5,201 bases of DNA from an uncultured Oscillospiraceae bacterium. Lineage in GTDB: Bacteria; Bacillota; Clostridia; Oscillospirales; Acutalibacteraceae. The notes under the pieces are model-generated. The model was given only the letters and a program-made list of their open reading frames with translations. It had not been told where the DNA came from and searched no databases. A program made the translations under genes and the position numbers. Of the stretch, positions 1 through 5,201 are shown piece after piece (positions within the stretch are counted from its first letter, which is position 1; every line of letters begins with the position of its first letter). Where the stretch lies: positions 1 to 5,201 of the forward strand of contig CABQCM010000135.1 in the NCBI GenBank assembly GCA_902462665.1, written 5' to 3'.

Positions 1-716
1 TTTTGCTGCTGCGGCTGGGCTGAATCCCCGGGTACAGCGCCGTCATTTCCCTGCGCACGCTCAAATTCCTTCAGCTCTACCCGCTCGGCCGCGACAAGCG
101 CGTCGTAAAAGGTCTCGTATTCCTCTCGGTTCATGGGGCAGTTGAGATAATCTCCGTCCCCCTCCCCCCGCTCGTAGCGGGAGGCGGCAAAGGCCGAGGC
201 CATATCCACGCTTTCGGCCGTTACAATGGGGGCAGCCGCGTCATAAAAGCTCAGATATCCTCGCCCCAGACGGCGTGCAATGTCCTGCGACAACGCTCCG
301 TCGGTCAGCGGCCCGGTGGCCACGATGCAGATCTCCTCCTCGGGGATGGCTTCGCATTCTCTGCACACCACATGAATGTTCGGATGCTGCCGCACCGCTT
401 GGGTGATGAAAGCGGAAAAGGCTTCGCGGTCGACCGCCAAAGCGCCCCCGGCTGCCACAGAGCATTGCAGAGCGCTTTCGACGCAGACCGAGCCCAAGCG
501 GCGCATCTCCTCTTTGAGCAGCCCGGCGGCCGATTCCAGACGGCGGGCCTTAAGGGAATTCGAACAGACCAGCTCGGCAAAGGTATCGGCGTGGTGGGCG
601 GGGGAACGACGCGCTGGCTTTTGCTCGATCAGCGTAACCTCTATGCCCGCGCGGGCAAGCTGAAGCGCCGCCTCGCACCCGGCCAACCCCGCCCCGATGA
701 CGGTAGCGCGGCTCAT
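1..716 (-). CDS. trmFO: TrmFO, folate/FAD-dependent tRNA (uracil-54-C5)-methyltransferase, N-terminal part (cut by window edge)
   Basis: This cytoplasmic flavoprotein takes a methylene group from 5,10-methylenetetrahydrofolate and makes m5U54 in the T-loop of tRNA (family knowledge). 238 codons are visible of a family that is usually about 435-440 residues; the C-terminal half lies off the window. Visible features are the FAD-binding loop GAGLAGCEAA at residues 8-17, the acidic end of the next strand (TLIEQKPARRSP, about 28-39), and ELVCSNSLKARRLES at 48-62, whose Cys51 corresponds to the first catalytic cysteine (Cys53 in B. subtilis). IVATGPLTDGALS and YLSFYDAAAPIV follow, then LNCPM near residue 190. 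After LKEFE (215-219) the family normally runs within a few residues into FEGCMPIE. Here an RAQGNDGAVPG...QPQQQ stretch is seen instead, so the second cysteine is out of view. The ATG at 716-714 overlaps the topA stop as ATGA, with GGAG at 728-725, 8 nt upstream, giving likely translational coupling. Identity is secure; integrity of the 3' half cannot be judged. Confidence 0.95.
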   Translation of the reverse strand, partial: MSRATVIGAGLAGCEAALQLARAGIEVTLIEQKPARRSPAHHADTFAELVCSNSLKARRLESAAGLLKEEMRRLGSVCVESALQCSVAAGGALAVDREAFSAFITQAVRQHPNIHVVCRECEAIPEEEICIVATGPLTDGALSQDIARRLGRGYLSFYDAAAPIVTAESVDMASAFAASRYERGEGDGDYLNCPMNREEYETFYDALVAAERVELKEFERAQGNDGAVPGDSAQPQQQ

Positions 717-2878
717 TCCTGATTCTCCGCGGGCGCGGACTCGGAAGGCTCGGAAACCGCCTTCTCGGCTTTTGCCGATTTCTTGCCCTTTTTGGCGGTC
801 TTTTTCTCCAACTGCACCTCGTAACCGCAGCCCTCGTTGAGGCAGACGATGATGCCGCCCCGGCGTTTAAACAGGCTCTTGCCGCATTGAGGGCAGCGGT
901 CGGCAGTGGGCACATCCCAGGTCATGAACTTGCATCCGGGCGACTTCTCACAGCCGTAATATTTATAGCCTCGCTTGGACTTTTTCTCCAAAATCCGGCC
1001 GCCGCACTGAGGACATTCGCCCGGGGTTTCGACCACGATCGGCTTGGTGTTTTTGCAGTCAGGGTAGCCGGAGCAGGCAAGGAATTTGCCGAAACGCCCC
1101 ACCTTAATGACCATCTTTTTGCCGCACAGCTCGCAGACCTGATCGGTCTCGACGTCGGGAATCTTCGCCCGTTTGCCGTCCATCTTCTTTTCGGCTTCCT
1201 CCAACGTTTTCTCAAAGGGGCCGTAGAATTTGCGCAGCGTATCCACGTAATCGAGCTTACCCTCTTCTACCTGGTCAAGCTCCTTTTCCATGGACGCGGT
1301 AAACTTGACGTCCACAATTTCCTTGAACAAATCCCGCATCAGCCCGGTGGTGACCTCACCCAGGGCGGTGGGCTTCAAATTCTTCTTTTCCCGCTCAACG
1401 TATTCCCGGGCCAGAATGGTGCTGATGGTCGGGGCGTAGGTGCTCGGGCGGCCAATGCCGTTTTCCTCGAGCGCCTTGATGAGGGTGGCCTCTGTGAAGC
1501 GGGGAGGCGGCTGGGTGAAGTGCTGGTTGGCCGACAGCTCCTTGCACTTGAGGGGGTCGCCCGCCGTCAGCGGGGGAAGGAAGCCCTGTTCCTCTTCCTC
1601 CACATCCTTGCCCTCGACGTAGATGGCGGTAAACCCTTCAAAACGCACGGTATAGCCGCTGGCCTTGAAGATATAGTCCCCCGCCTGGATGTCAGCCTGA
1701 CGGGTATCCTGCACGCAGGCGGCCATGAGGCTGGCGATAAAACGCTCCCAAATGAGCTTATAGACGCGGTATTGGTCGTTGGTCAGGCTGGCTCTCGCCT
1801 GCTCGGGAGTCAGGGAAGGAATGGTCGGTCGGATGGCCTCGTGGCCATCCTGCGCGTTGGCTCTGGATTTAAACACACGCGGCTTGTTCGGCAGATAGTT
1901 CTTTCCAAAACGCTCGGCAATGTAGGCGTTACCCTGCTCACGCGCCTGGTCGGAGATGCGCAGCGAATCGGTTCTCATGTAAGTAATCAGACCGGTGGTG
2001 CCCACCCCTTCGACCGCAACGCCCTCGTAGAGCTGCTGGGCGATTTTCATAGTGCGCTGGGAGGTCATGTTGAGCTTGCGCGACGCCTCCTGCTGGAGGG
2101 TCGAGGTAATGAAGGGGGGCGCGGGCTGACGGTTGCGCACCCCGTTTTTGACCGATTTGACAATGAAATCGGCGCCGGACAGCTCGGTCTTGATTTTCTC
2201 AGCCGTCTCCTCGTTGGGAATGGAGAGCTTTTCCCCATCCGCCTTGCTGTGAAGGTGAGCCTCAAACGCTTTTTGTACCCCTTTGGTGGTCAATTTCGCG
2301 TCGATCGACCAGTATTCCTCGCTTTGGAAAGCGCGAATCTGCTCCTCGCGGTCCACAATCAGGCGTACGGCCACGCTCTGCACTCGCCCGGCCGAAAGTC
2401 CCCGACGCACCTTGCGCCAGAGGAAGGGGCTAAGCTTATAGCCCACAATGCGGTCGAGAATGCGACGGGCCTGCTGAGCGTCAACCAAATTCTGATCAAT
2501 TGTGCGGGGAGCGGCCATGCCGTTTTGCACCCCCGACTTGGTGATTTCATTGAAAGTGACACGAATCGGCTCCTTTTCATTGAGCGCCAGCATCTGCGCC
2601 AGATGCCAGGAAATCGCCTCTCCCTCGCGGTCGGGGTCGGTGGCGAGATACACGCAATCCGCGTCGGCCGCGGCCGATTTCAGCTTTTGAATCAACTCGT
2701 CCTTTCCGTCAATCTCAATATAATCGGGCTTAAAGTCGTGCTCGATGTCCACGCCCATTTTCTTTTTGGGCAAATCGCGCACATGACCCATGGACGCCAC
2801 GATTTTATAATCCCCGCCAAGGTATTTCTGAATGGTGGTGGCCTTGGAGGGGGACTCGACGATAACCAATTTGGACAT
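713..2878 (-). CDS. topA: DNA topoisomerase I (type IA)
   Basis: The enzyme relaxes negative supercoils by cutting one DNA strand through a 5'-phosphotyrosine link. The protein is 721 residues, about normal for Firmicutes. The N-terminal Toprim domain has VIVESPSKA with Glu8 and the metal-binding DPDREGE at 81-87. RRILDRIVGYKLSP (138-151) and GLSAGRVQSVA (160-170) follow. The catalytic tyrosine is Tyr300 in GLITYMRTDS, then HEAIRPT (346-352) and GIGRPSTYAPTI (475-486). The C-terminus carries three four-cysteine zinc ribbons: Cys582/585/602/608, Cys622/625/643/649 and Cys662/665/679/684. They are followed by a lysine-rich stretch (691-706) and an acidic Ser/Glu/Ala tail. I chose the ATG at 2878 rather than the in-frame ATG at 2965. 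Family similarity begins exactly at MSKLVIVESPSKA, AGGTGG lies 5 nt upstream, and the longer form would overlap the end of dprA. The gene begins 16 nt after the dprA stop and overlaps trmFO by 4 nt, so it is probably cotranscribed with both. Confidence 0.98.
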   Translation of the reverse strand: MSKLVIVESPSKATTIQKYLGGDYKIVASMGHVRDLPKKKMGVDIEHDFKPDYIEIDGKDELIQKLKSAAADADCVYLATDPDREGEAISWHLAQMLALNEKEPIRVTFNEITKSGVQNGMAAPRTIDQNLVDAQQARRILDRIVGYKLSPFLWRKVRRGLSAGRVQSVAVRLIVDREEQIRAFQSEEYWSIDAKLTTKGVQKAFEAHLHSKADGEKLSIPNEETAEKIKTELSGADFIVKSVKNGVRNRQPAPPFITSTLQQEASRKLNMTSQRTMKIAQQLYEGVAVEGVGTTGLITYMRTDSLRISDQAREQGNAYIAERFGKNYLPNKPRVFKSRANAQDGHEAIRPTIPSLTPEQARASLTNDQYRVYKLIWERFIASLMAACVQDTRQADIQAGDYIFKASGYTVRFEGFTAIYVEGKDVEEEEQGFLPPLTAGDPLKCKELSANQHFTQPPPRFTEATLIKALEENGIGRPSTYAPTISTILAREYVEREKKNLKPTALGEVTTGLMRDLFKEIVDVKFTASMEKELDQVEEGKLDYVDTLRKFYGPFEKTLEEAEKKMDGKRAKIPDVETDQVCELCGKKMVIKVGRFGKFLACSGYPDCKNTKPIVVETPGECPQCGGRILEKKSKRGYKYYGCEKSPGCKFMTWDVPTADRCPQCGKSLFKRRGGIIVCLNEGCGYEVQLEKKTAKKGKKSAKAEKAVSEPSESAPAENQE

Positions 2879-2883
2879 TCGGT

Positions 2884-2889
2884 CCACCT
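2884..2889 (-). promoter_or_regulatory. Ribosome binding site of topA
   Basis: On the minus strand AGGTGG lies 5 nt before the ATG at 2878, a one-base departure from AGGAGG. It falls within the 16-nt gap after the dprA stop codon and decides the start over the upstream in-frame ATG at 2965. Confidence 0.7.
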
Positions 2890-2894
2890 GCTTT

Positions 2895-4157
2895 CTACGA
2901 TATATCGTGCATTGGCTCGTCGAGCAGACGATAGCGGTTTCCCGCTTCGCTCTCCACGCAGCCAAGTAATTCCAATTCTGTTAAGGCGCGCAGCACTTCC
3001 CCCGGAAGATGGCCGCTGTGAGCGACCAAAAGGTCAAAGGGCATGATTTCTTCATCAAACGCCTTGTAGACCGCCAGCGCGGGGCCGACCAGGCCCTGCG
3101 GCGGAGCGGGACGGACAAAGGGCACCGGCGAAGGCATTGTCGTGGGACATGCCGCTGTCGGAGGCGACAGCTCGCCCGGTTCCGTCTGGTCTGGGACGGC
3201 ATGCTCCTCATCGAGCGGGTCCTCCGGATCGTACTCGCCAATGAGCACTCCCGAGCCGGCAAGGGTTAGTTTATGGGGAAAGAGGCTTTGGTATTCCTCC
3301 AACACGTCCAGCGCCGAATAAACTGGCTTGGCCCCATCGCGCAGCAAACGGTTGGTGCCGGTATAGCTGCGGGACATCACATTTCCAGGAACGGCAAACA
3401 CGTCCCGGCCCTGTTCCGATGCCAGGCGGGCGGTGATGAGAGAACCGCTGCGTTCCCCCGCCTCCACAACCACCGTCCCCAGGCACAATCCTGCGATTAA
3501 GCGGTTGCGGCAGGGAAAGGTGCTTTTGCTCGGCGGAGTCCCGGGCGGGTATTCGCTCACCAGAGCGCCATGCCGGGCAATTTCCTCCCGTATGGGGCGG
3601 CTGTCCTCCAAATAGGGATACCCAATGCCGCAGCCGAGCACGGCCACGGTCGTCCCATGGACGAGAAGCGCGCCGGTATGCGCTTTGGAATCCACCCCCA
3701 AGGCGCCGCCGCTGACAATCACCGCGCCCGCACGGCTAAGGCGCATGGACAGGCGCTTGGCCGCCTCCTGCCCATAGCCGGTCGCCTTACGGGTGCCGAC
3801 GATGGCAATCATAACCTCCTCGTCCACCCGGGGCAAGCGGCCCTTGACATAGAGCGCCACTGGCGGATTGGAAATTTGACGCAGCCGCTCTGGATAGGAC
3901 GGGCTTTGAGGCGTGACGACCTGCAAGCCGTCCCGCTCGCAGTCCTCCAGCACCCGGCGGGCCGACTCCAACGGATGAGCGCGCAGTGCTTTACGCTCGC
4001 GTTCACTCAGCAGCTTCAGTTCACTGAGAAGCGACTCGTTGTCCCTTTGCCGGTATACCTCGGCAGGGGAGCCAAGAGCACGCGCCAAGGCAAGAGATTT
4101 GCGGCTCCCCTGCCCCAGCGCGCCTTGAAGCCATACCCAATAAAGCAGGTTGCCCAT
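2895..4157 (-). CDS. dprA: DNA processing protein DprA (Smf), RecA loader
   Basis: DprA binds incoming single-stranded DNA during natural transformation and loads RecA onto it; it is also widespread in bacteria not known to transform. The protein is 420 residues. The N-terminal part (about 1-80) resembles the helical region in front of the Rossmann domain. The Rossmann-like core (about 81-290) shows SYPERLRQISNPP at 87-99, IVGTRKATGYG at 119-129, VSGGALGVDSKAH at 148-160, VLGCGIGYPY at 173-182, SEYPPGTPP at 201-209, FPCRNRLIAGL at 214-224, VVEAGERSGSLITARLA at 230-246, FAVPGNV at 254-260 and GTNRLLRDGA at 267-276. A Pro-rich, partly acidic linker (about 305-355) leads to a C-terminal winged-helix-like segment (about 356-412), as in many longer DprA proteins. 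The start at ATG 4157 follows GAGGAGG with a 6-nt gap. The stop TAG lies at 2897-2895, 16 nt before topA. Whether the host is naturally competent cannot be told from here. Confidence 0.96.
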   Translation of the reverse strand: MGNLLYWVWLQGALGQGSRKSLALARALGSPAEVYRQRDNESLLSELKLLSERERKALRAHPLESARRVLEDCERDGLQVVTPQSPSYPERLRQISNPPVALYVKGRLPRVDEEVMIAIVGTRKATGYGQEAAKRLSMRLSRAGAVIVSGGALGVDSKAHTGALLVHGTTVAVLGCGIGYPYLEDSRPIREEIARHGALVSEYPPGTPPSKSTFPCRNRLIAGLCLGTVVVEAGERSGSLITARLASEQGRDVFAVPGNVMSRSYTGTNRLLRDGAKPVYSALDVLEEYQSLFPHKLTLAGSGVLIGEYDPEDPLDEEHAVPDQTEPGELSPPTAACPTTMPSPVPFVRPAPPQGLVGPALAVYKAFDEEIMPFDLLVAHSGHLPGEVLRALTELELLGCVESEAGNRYRLLDEPMHDIS

Positions 4158-4163
4158 GCCTTT

Positions 4164-4170
4164 CCTCCTC
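4164..4170 (-). promoter_or_regulatory. Strong ribosome binding site of dprA
   Basis: Minus-strand GAGGAGG stands 6 nt before the ATG at 4157. It is the best Shine-Dalgarno match in the window and fixes the dprA start. Confidence 0.85.
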
Positions 4171-4190
4171 TACCTTTCACGCCTTAATCG

Positions 4191-4218
4191 AAAAACACGC
4201 CTTGCTTTTGATGCAAAG
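4191..4218 (-). terminator. Possible weak intrinsic terminator or attenuator between the methyltransferase gene and dprA
   Basis: Reading the minus strand, CTTTGC (4218-4213) can pair with GCAAGG (4205-4200) around a 7-nt loop to give a 6-bp stem with one G-U pair. CGTG and then TTTTT (4195-4191) follow. The stem is short and AT-containing, and the T-run starts four bases late, so at best it would terminate partially. It lies 10 nt after the methyltransferase stop codon, the right place for an intergenic terminator. I see no convincing sigma-A promoter in the rest of the 71-bp spacer. Confidence 0.25.
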
Positions 4219-4228
4219 GGGGGATTTC

Positions 4229-5029
4229 TCAAAACGGATCATCGCCCCCGCACAATCTGCCGCGGGCCATTTCCCACAGGAGAATGGCCGCCGCCGCGTG
4301 GGCGTTGAGCGACTCGGCCCGGCCGGGCATGGGGATGGTTACCCTCTCGTCGCAGCATTCCAGGATTTCCTGCCGCAGACCGTTGGCTTCGTTGCCGATC
4401 ACTACTCCCGCGCCAGAGGTAAAATCACAATCGTAAACACGCCGCGCCTGCGAATCCGGAACGGCGGCATAGACTGGCAGACCAGCCGAGCGCATGGTGC
4501 CGATGGGTTCCTCCAGAGAGGGATACACCCACACCGGCAGTCGAAGCAGCGACCCCATCGCGGCGCGCTGCGCCTTGGGGCTGTACACATCGCATCCATC
4601 CCCCGAAACGAGAAGGCCCTGCACGCCCAATGCCTCGGCGGTGCGAGCCACCGCGCCCAAATTCTGAGGATTCTGCACACGGTCAAGCAGGACGTAATGG
4701 CCATCCGGCGCAGGAACAAAGGCAGAGGCTTCCTGCTGCCGCAGCACGCAGAGTACCCCCTGCGGGCTTTGGGTATCGCTGATTTTGGAAAACACCGGCC
4801 CGGTTACTTCAAAGCAATCCCCCTGACGCAGCAGCTCATCCAACCCCGCCCGCCGCTCAGCAGTGTAAAACACCGCCACCGGCCGGCAGCCGGTACGCAC
4901 CGCGTCCAGACACAGCCGAAGCCCCTCTAACACAAATAAGCCGGTCTCCTTACGAAATCGGCTTTGAGCGACGAGCCTGGCGGCCCATTTTACCTTATCG
5001 TTGTCACGGCTGCGAATGCTCAGCGGCAT
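4229..5029 (-). CDS. SpoU/TrmH-family RNA 2'-O-ribose methyltransferase
   Basis: The product is an S-adenosylmethionine-dependent enzyme of the SPOUT class that methylates a ribose 2'-OH in rRNA or tRNA. The exact target is not readable from sequence; B. subtilis relatives of this shape include YsgA and the RlmB-like proteins, both acting on 23S rRNA. The protein is 266 residues. The N-terminal part (about 1-100) resembles the substrate-binding domain of the family (SRDNDKVKWAARL at 7-19, RKETGLFVLEGLRL at 26-39, then SDTQSPQGVLCVL at 84-96). The knotted catalytic domain has motif 1 at 114-136 (LLDRVQNPQNLGAVARTAEA, with Asn123 and Arg129), motif 2 VVIGNEANGL at 209-218, and motif 3 IPMPGRAESLNAHAAAAILL at 232-251. 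I chose ATG 5029 rather than in-frame ATG 5059. GGGAGG lies 5 nt before it, and MPLSIRSRDN matches the usual start of the family, whereas the extra ten residues do not and their ATG lies inside a hairpin arm. dprA follows after 71 bp on the same strand. Confidence 0.93.
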   Translation of the reverse strand: MPLSIRSRDNDKVKWAARLVAQSRFRKETGLFVLEGLRLCLDAVRTGCRPVAVFYTAERRAGLDELLRQGDCFEVTGPVFSKISDTQSPQGVLCVLRQQEASAFVPAPDGHYVLLDRVQNPQNLGAVARTAEALGVQGLLVSGDGCDVYSPKAQRAAMGSLLRLPVWVYPSLEEPIGTMRSAGLPVYAAVPDSQARRVYDCDFTSGAGVVIGNEANGLRQEILECCDERVTIPMPGRAESLNAHAAAAILLWEMARGRLCGGDDPF

Positions 5030-5034
5030 GCCTT

Positions 5035-5040
5035 CCTCCC
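5035..5040 (-). promoter_or_regulatory. Ribosome binding site of the SpoU methyltransferase gene
   Basis: Minus-strand GGGAGG ends 5 nt before the ATG at 5029. It supports that start, whereas the in-frame ATG at 5059 has no purine-rich site at a proper distance. Confidence 0.8.
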
Positions 5041-5054
5041 GGTATTTTCTCCAG

Positions 5055-5075
5055 CCCATCCGCTACGGGGATGGG
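5055..5075 (-). promoter_or_regulatory. Small hairpin in the leader of the methyltransferase gene
   Basis: CCCATCC and GGATGGG form a perfect 7-bp stem around a 7-nt loop. It ends 14 nt before the ribosome binding site, so it does not cover it, and no T-run follows on either strand, so it is not an intrinsic terminator. It could stabilise the 5' end of the mRNA or be part of a larger folded leader with the hairpin at 5096-5154. The role is unknown. Confidence 0.4.
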
Positions 5076-5095
5076 AACGGGTTTAAAACGACCAA

Positions 5096-5154
5096 CGCCC
5101 GGGGCGCTCACACCATCGGCTGACCTCAACCAGACGGTATGCATTCCCCGGGCG
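5096..5154 (-). repeat. 59-nt imperfect palindrome with strand-biased RNA fold, in the intergenic region
   Basis: Read on the minus strand, three stems stack. The outer one is CGCCCGGGG/CCCCGGGCG, 9 perfect base pairs. A symmetric 4x4 internal loop (AATG opposite AGCG) follows, then CATACCGTC/GATGGTGTG with 9 pairs including two G-U. After a single bulged U comes GGTTG/CAGCC with 5 pairs including one G-U, closed by an AGGT tetraloop. That gives 23 pairs in 59 nt. The three G-U pairs become A-C mismatches in a plus-strand transcript, which suggests the fold matters in minus-strand RNA. It lies 9 nt after the tandem stops of the upstream gene and is preceded by T6 (5160-5155). The sequence after it, TTGGTCGTTTT, is only a poor U-tract. 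It could be a weak terminator, an RNase III-type processing site, a structured leader, or a copy of a dispersed palindromic repeat. I recognise no Rfam family in it. Confidence 0.6.
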
Positions 5155-5163
5155 AAAAAATCA

Positions 5164-5201
5164 TTATTGAAGCGCGGCCTTGGACTGCTCAGCCAGCGTG
5201 G
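5164..5201 (-). CDS. C-terminal end of an unidentified upstream gene (partial)
   Basis: Only the last 11 codons are in the window: TLAEQSKAALQ, then TAA (5166-5164) and immediately an in-frame TGA (5163-5161). The tandem stops and the helix-friendly composition (Leu, Ala, Glu, Gln, Lys) suggest a genuine gene end on the same strand as its neighbours. One alternative frame is closed, and the other stays open but without a credible start. The stretch is too short to assign a function. Because it is followed by a 59-nt hairpin, it probably ends a separate transcription unit or is loosely linked to the methyltransferase gene. Confidence 0.5.
   Translation of the reverse strand, partial: TLAEQSKAALQ

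Larger units (their letters stand above)
5030..5163. other. Intergenic region upstream of the methyltransferase gene
   Basis: This 134-bp gap is the longest non-coding stretch in the window. It holds the 59-nt hairpin, the 21-nt hairpin and the ribosome binding site. I looked for a -35/-10 pair on the minus strand. The only AT-rich spot is CGTTTTAAAC around 5081-5090, with no TTGACA-like box at a proper distance, because the GC-rich hairpin arm occupies that position. A promoter for the downstream genes is therefore not demonstrated. Confidence 0.6.

Noticed and set aside
2879..2965. N-terminal extension of topA from ATG 2965
   Set aside because: It overlaps the 3' end of dprA in another frame and precedes the universal start of the Toprim domain.
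887..3046. Very long open frame (719 codons) on the plus strand opposite topA
   Set aside because: It is the antisense shadow of topA, a common effect in GC-rich coding DNA. Its sequence shows no recognisable domain, and the minus-strand frame carries every TopA motif.
4158..4228. Promoter for dprA in the spacer (TTGCAT near 4215 with CGATTA downstream)
   Set aside because: The -35-like box and the nearest -10-like hexamer are about 20 bp apart, and both match poorly.
3570..4930. Plus-strand open frames opposite dprA (3570-4187) and the methyltransferase gene (4202-4930)
   Set aside because: Both mirror well-supported minus-strand genes and show no recognisable motifs.
5030..5059. Upstream in-frame ATG at 5059 as the methyltransferase start
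   Set aside because: It lies in the arm of a hairpin without a Shine-Dalgarno sequence, and the added ten residues fall outside the family's usual N-terminus. ATG 5029 has GGGAGG 5 nt upstream.
5004..5144. 46-codon minus-strand open frame starting at ATG 5144 (MHTVWLRSADG...)
   Set aside because: Its ATG lies inside the long hairpin with no spaced ribosome binding site, and the frame runs into the methyltransferase gene out of phase. It resembles no family I know.
5035..5154. Pairing of the CCGGG in the methyltransferase ribosome-binding region with CCCGG in the long hairpin as a riboswitch-like switch
   Set aside because: Only five bases are involved, and CCCGGG is self-complementary, so such matches arise readily. 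No ligand-binding core is recognisable.
5091..5160. The long hairpin as a canonical Rho-independent terminator
   Set aside because: On the minus strand the bases after the stem (TTGGTCGTTTT) are not a continuous U-tract. On the plus strand the stem is followed by A6. It may still terminate weakly, but I do not call it a terminator.
1..5201. CRISPR arrays, tRNA or rRNA genes, insertion sequences, prophage or defence genes
   Set aside because: No direct-repeat arrays, cloverleaf-like sequence, transposase motifs or terminal inverted repeats flanking a gene were seen. Nearly all the sequence is accounted for by housekeeping genes.

Overview
The window reads as chromosomal DNA from a fairly GC-rich member of the Firmicutes, most likely a clostridial lineage. 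Three things point there. The folate/FAD-dependent tRNA methylase TrmFO sits next to topA, the order dprA-topA-trmFO is the one known from Bacillus subtilis and relatives, and the genes carry strong GGAGG-type ribosome binding sites. The taxonomic call is inference from gene content and style. All recognised genes are on the minus strand, so the transcription order runs from high to low coordinates.

Layout in transcription order: (i) 5164-5201, the last 11 codons of an unidentified upstream gene, ending in tandem stops; (ii) about 134 bases without a recognisable gene (5030-5163), holding a striking 59-nt imperfect hairpin (5096-5154), a smaller hairpin (5055-5075) and the ribosome binding site of the next gene; (iii) 4229-5029, a SpoU/TrmH-family RNA 2'-O-ribose methyltransferase; (iv) a 71-bp spacer with a weak hairpin plus T-run; (v) 2895-4157, dprA; (vi) 713-2878, topA, starting 16 nt after the dprA stop; (vii) 1-716, the N-terminal half of trmFO, overlapping topA by four bases (ATGA) and running off the window.

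The genes form a compact housekeeping cluster for nucleic acid handling: rRNA or tRNA ribose methylation, RecA loading on incoming single-stranded DNA, relaxation of negative supercoils, and m5U54 formation in tRNA. dprA-topA-trmFO is very probably one transcription unit, and the methyltransferase may be its first gene. No mobile element, CRISPR array, tRNA or rRNA is visible. The features most worth a second look are the strand-biased 23-bp hairpin upstream of the methyltransferase and a Gln/Pro-rich insertion in TrmFO placed just where the second catalytic cysteine motif would be expected. I did not find evidence for a new multi-gene system here.
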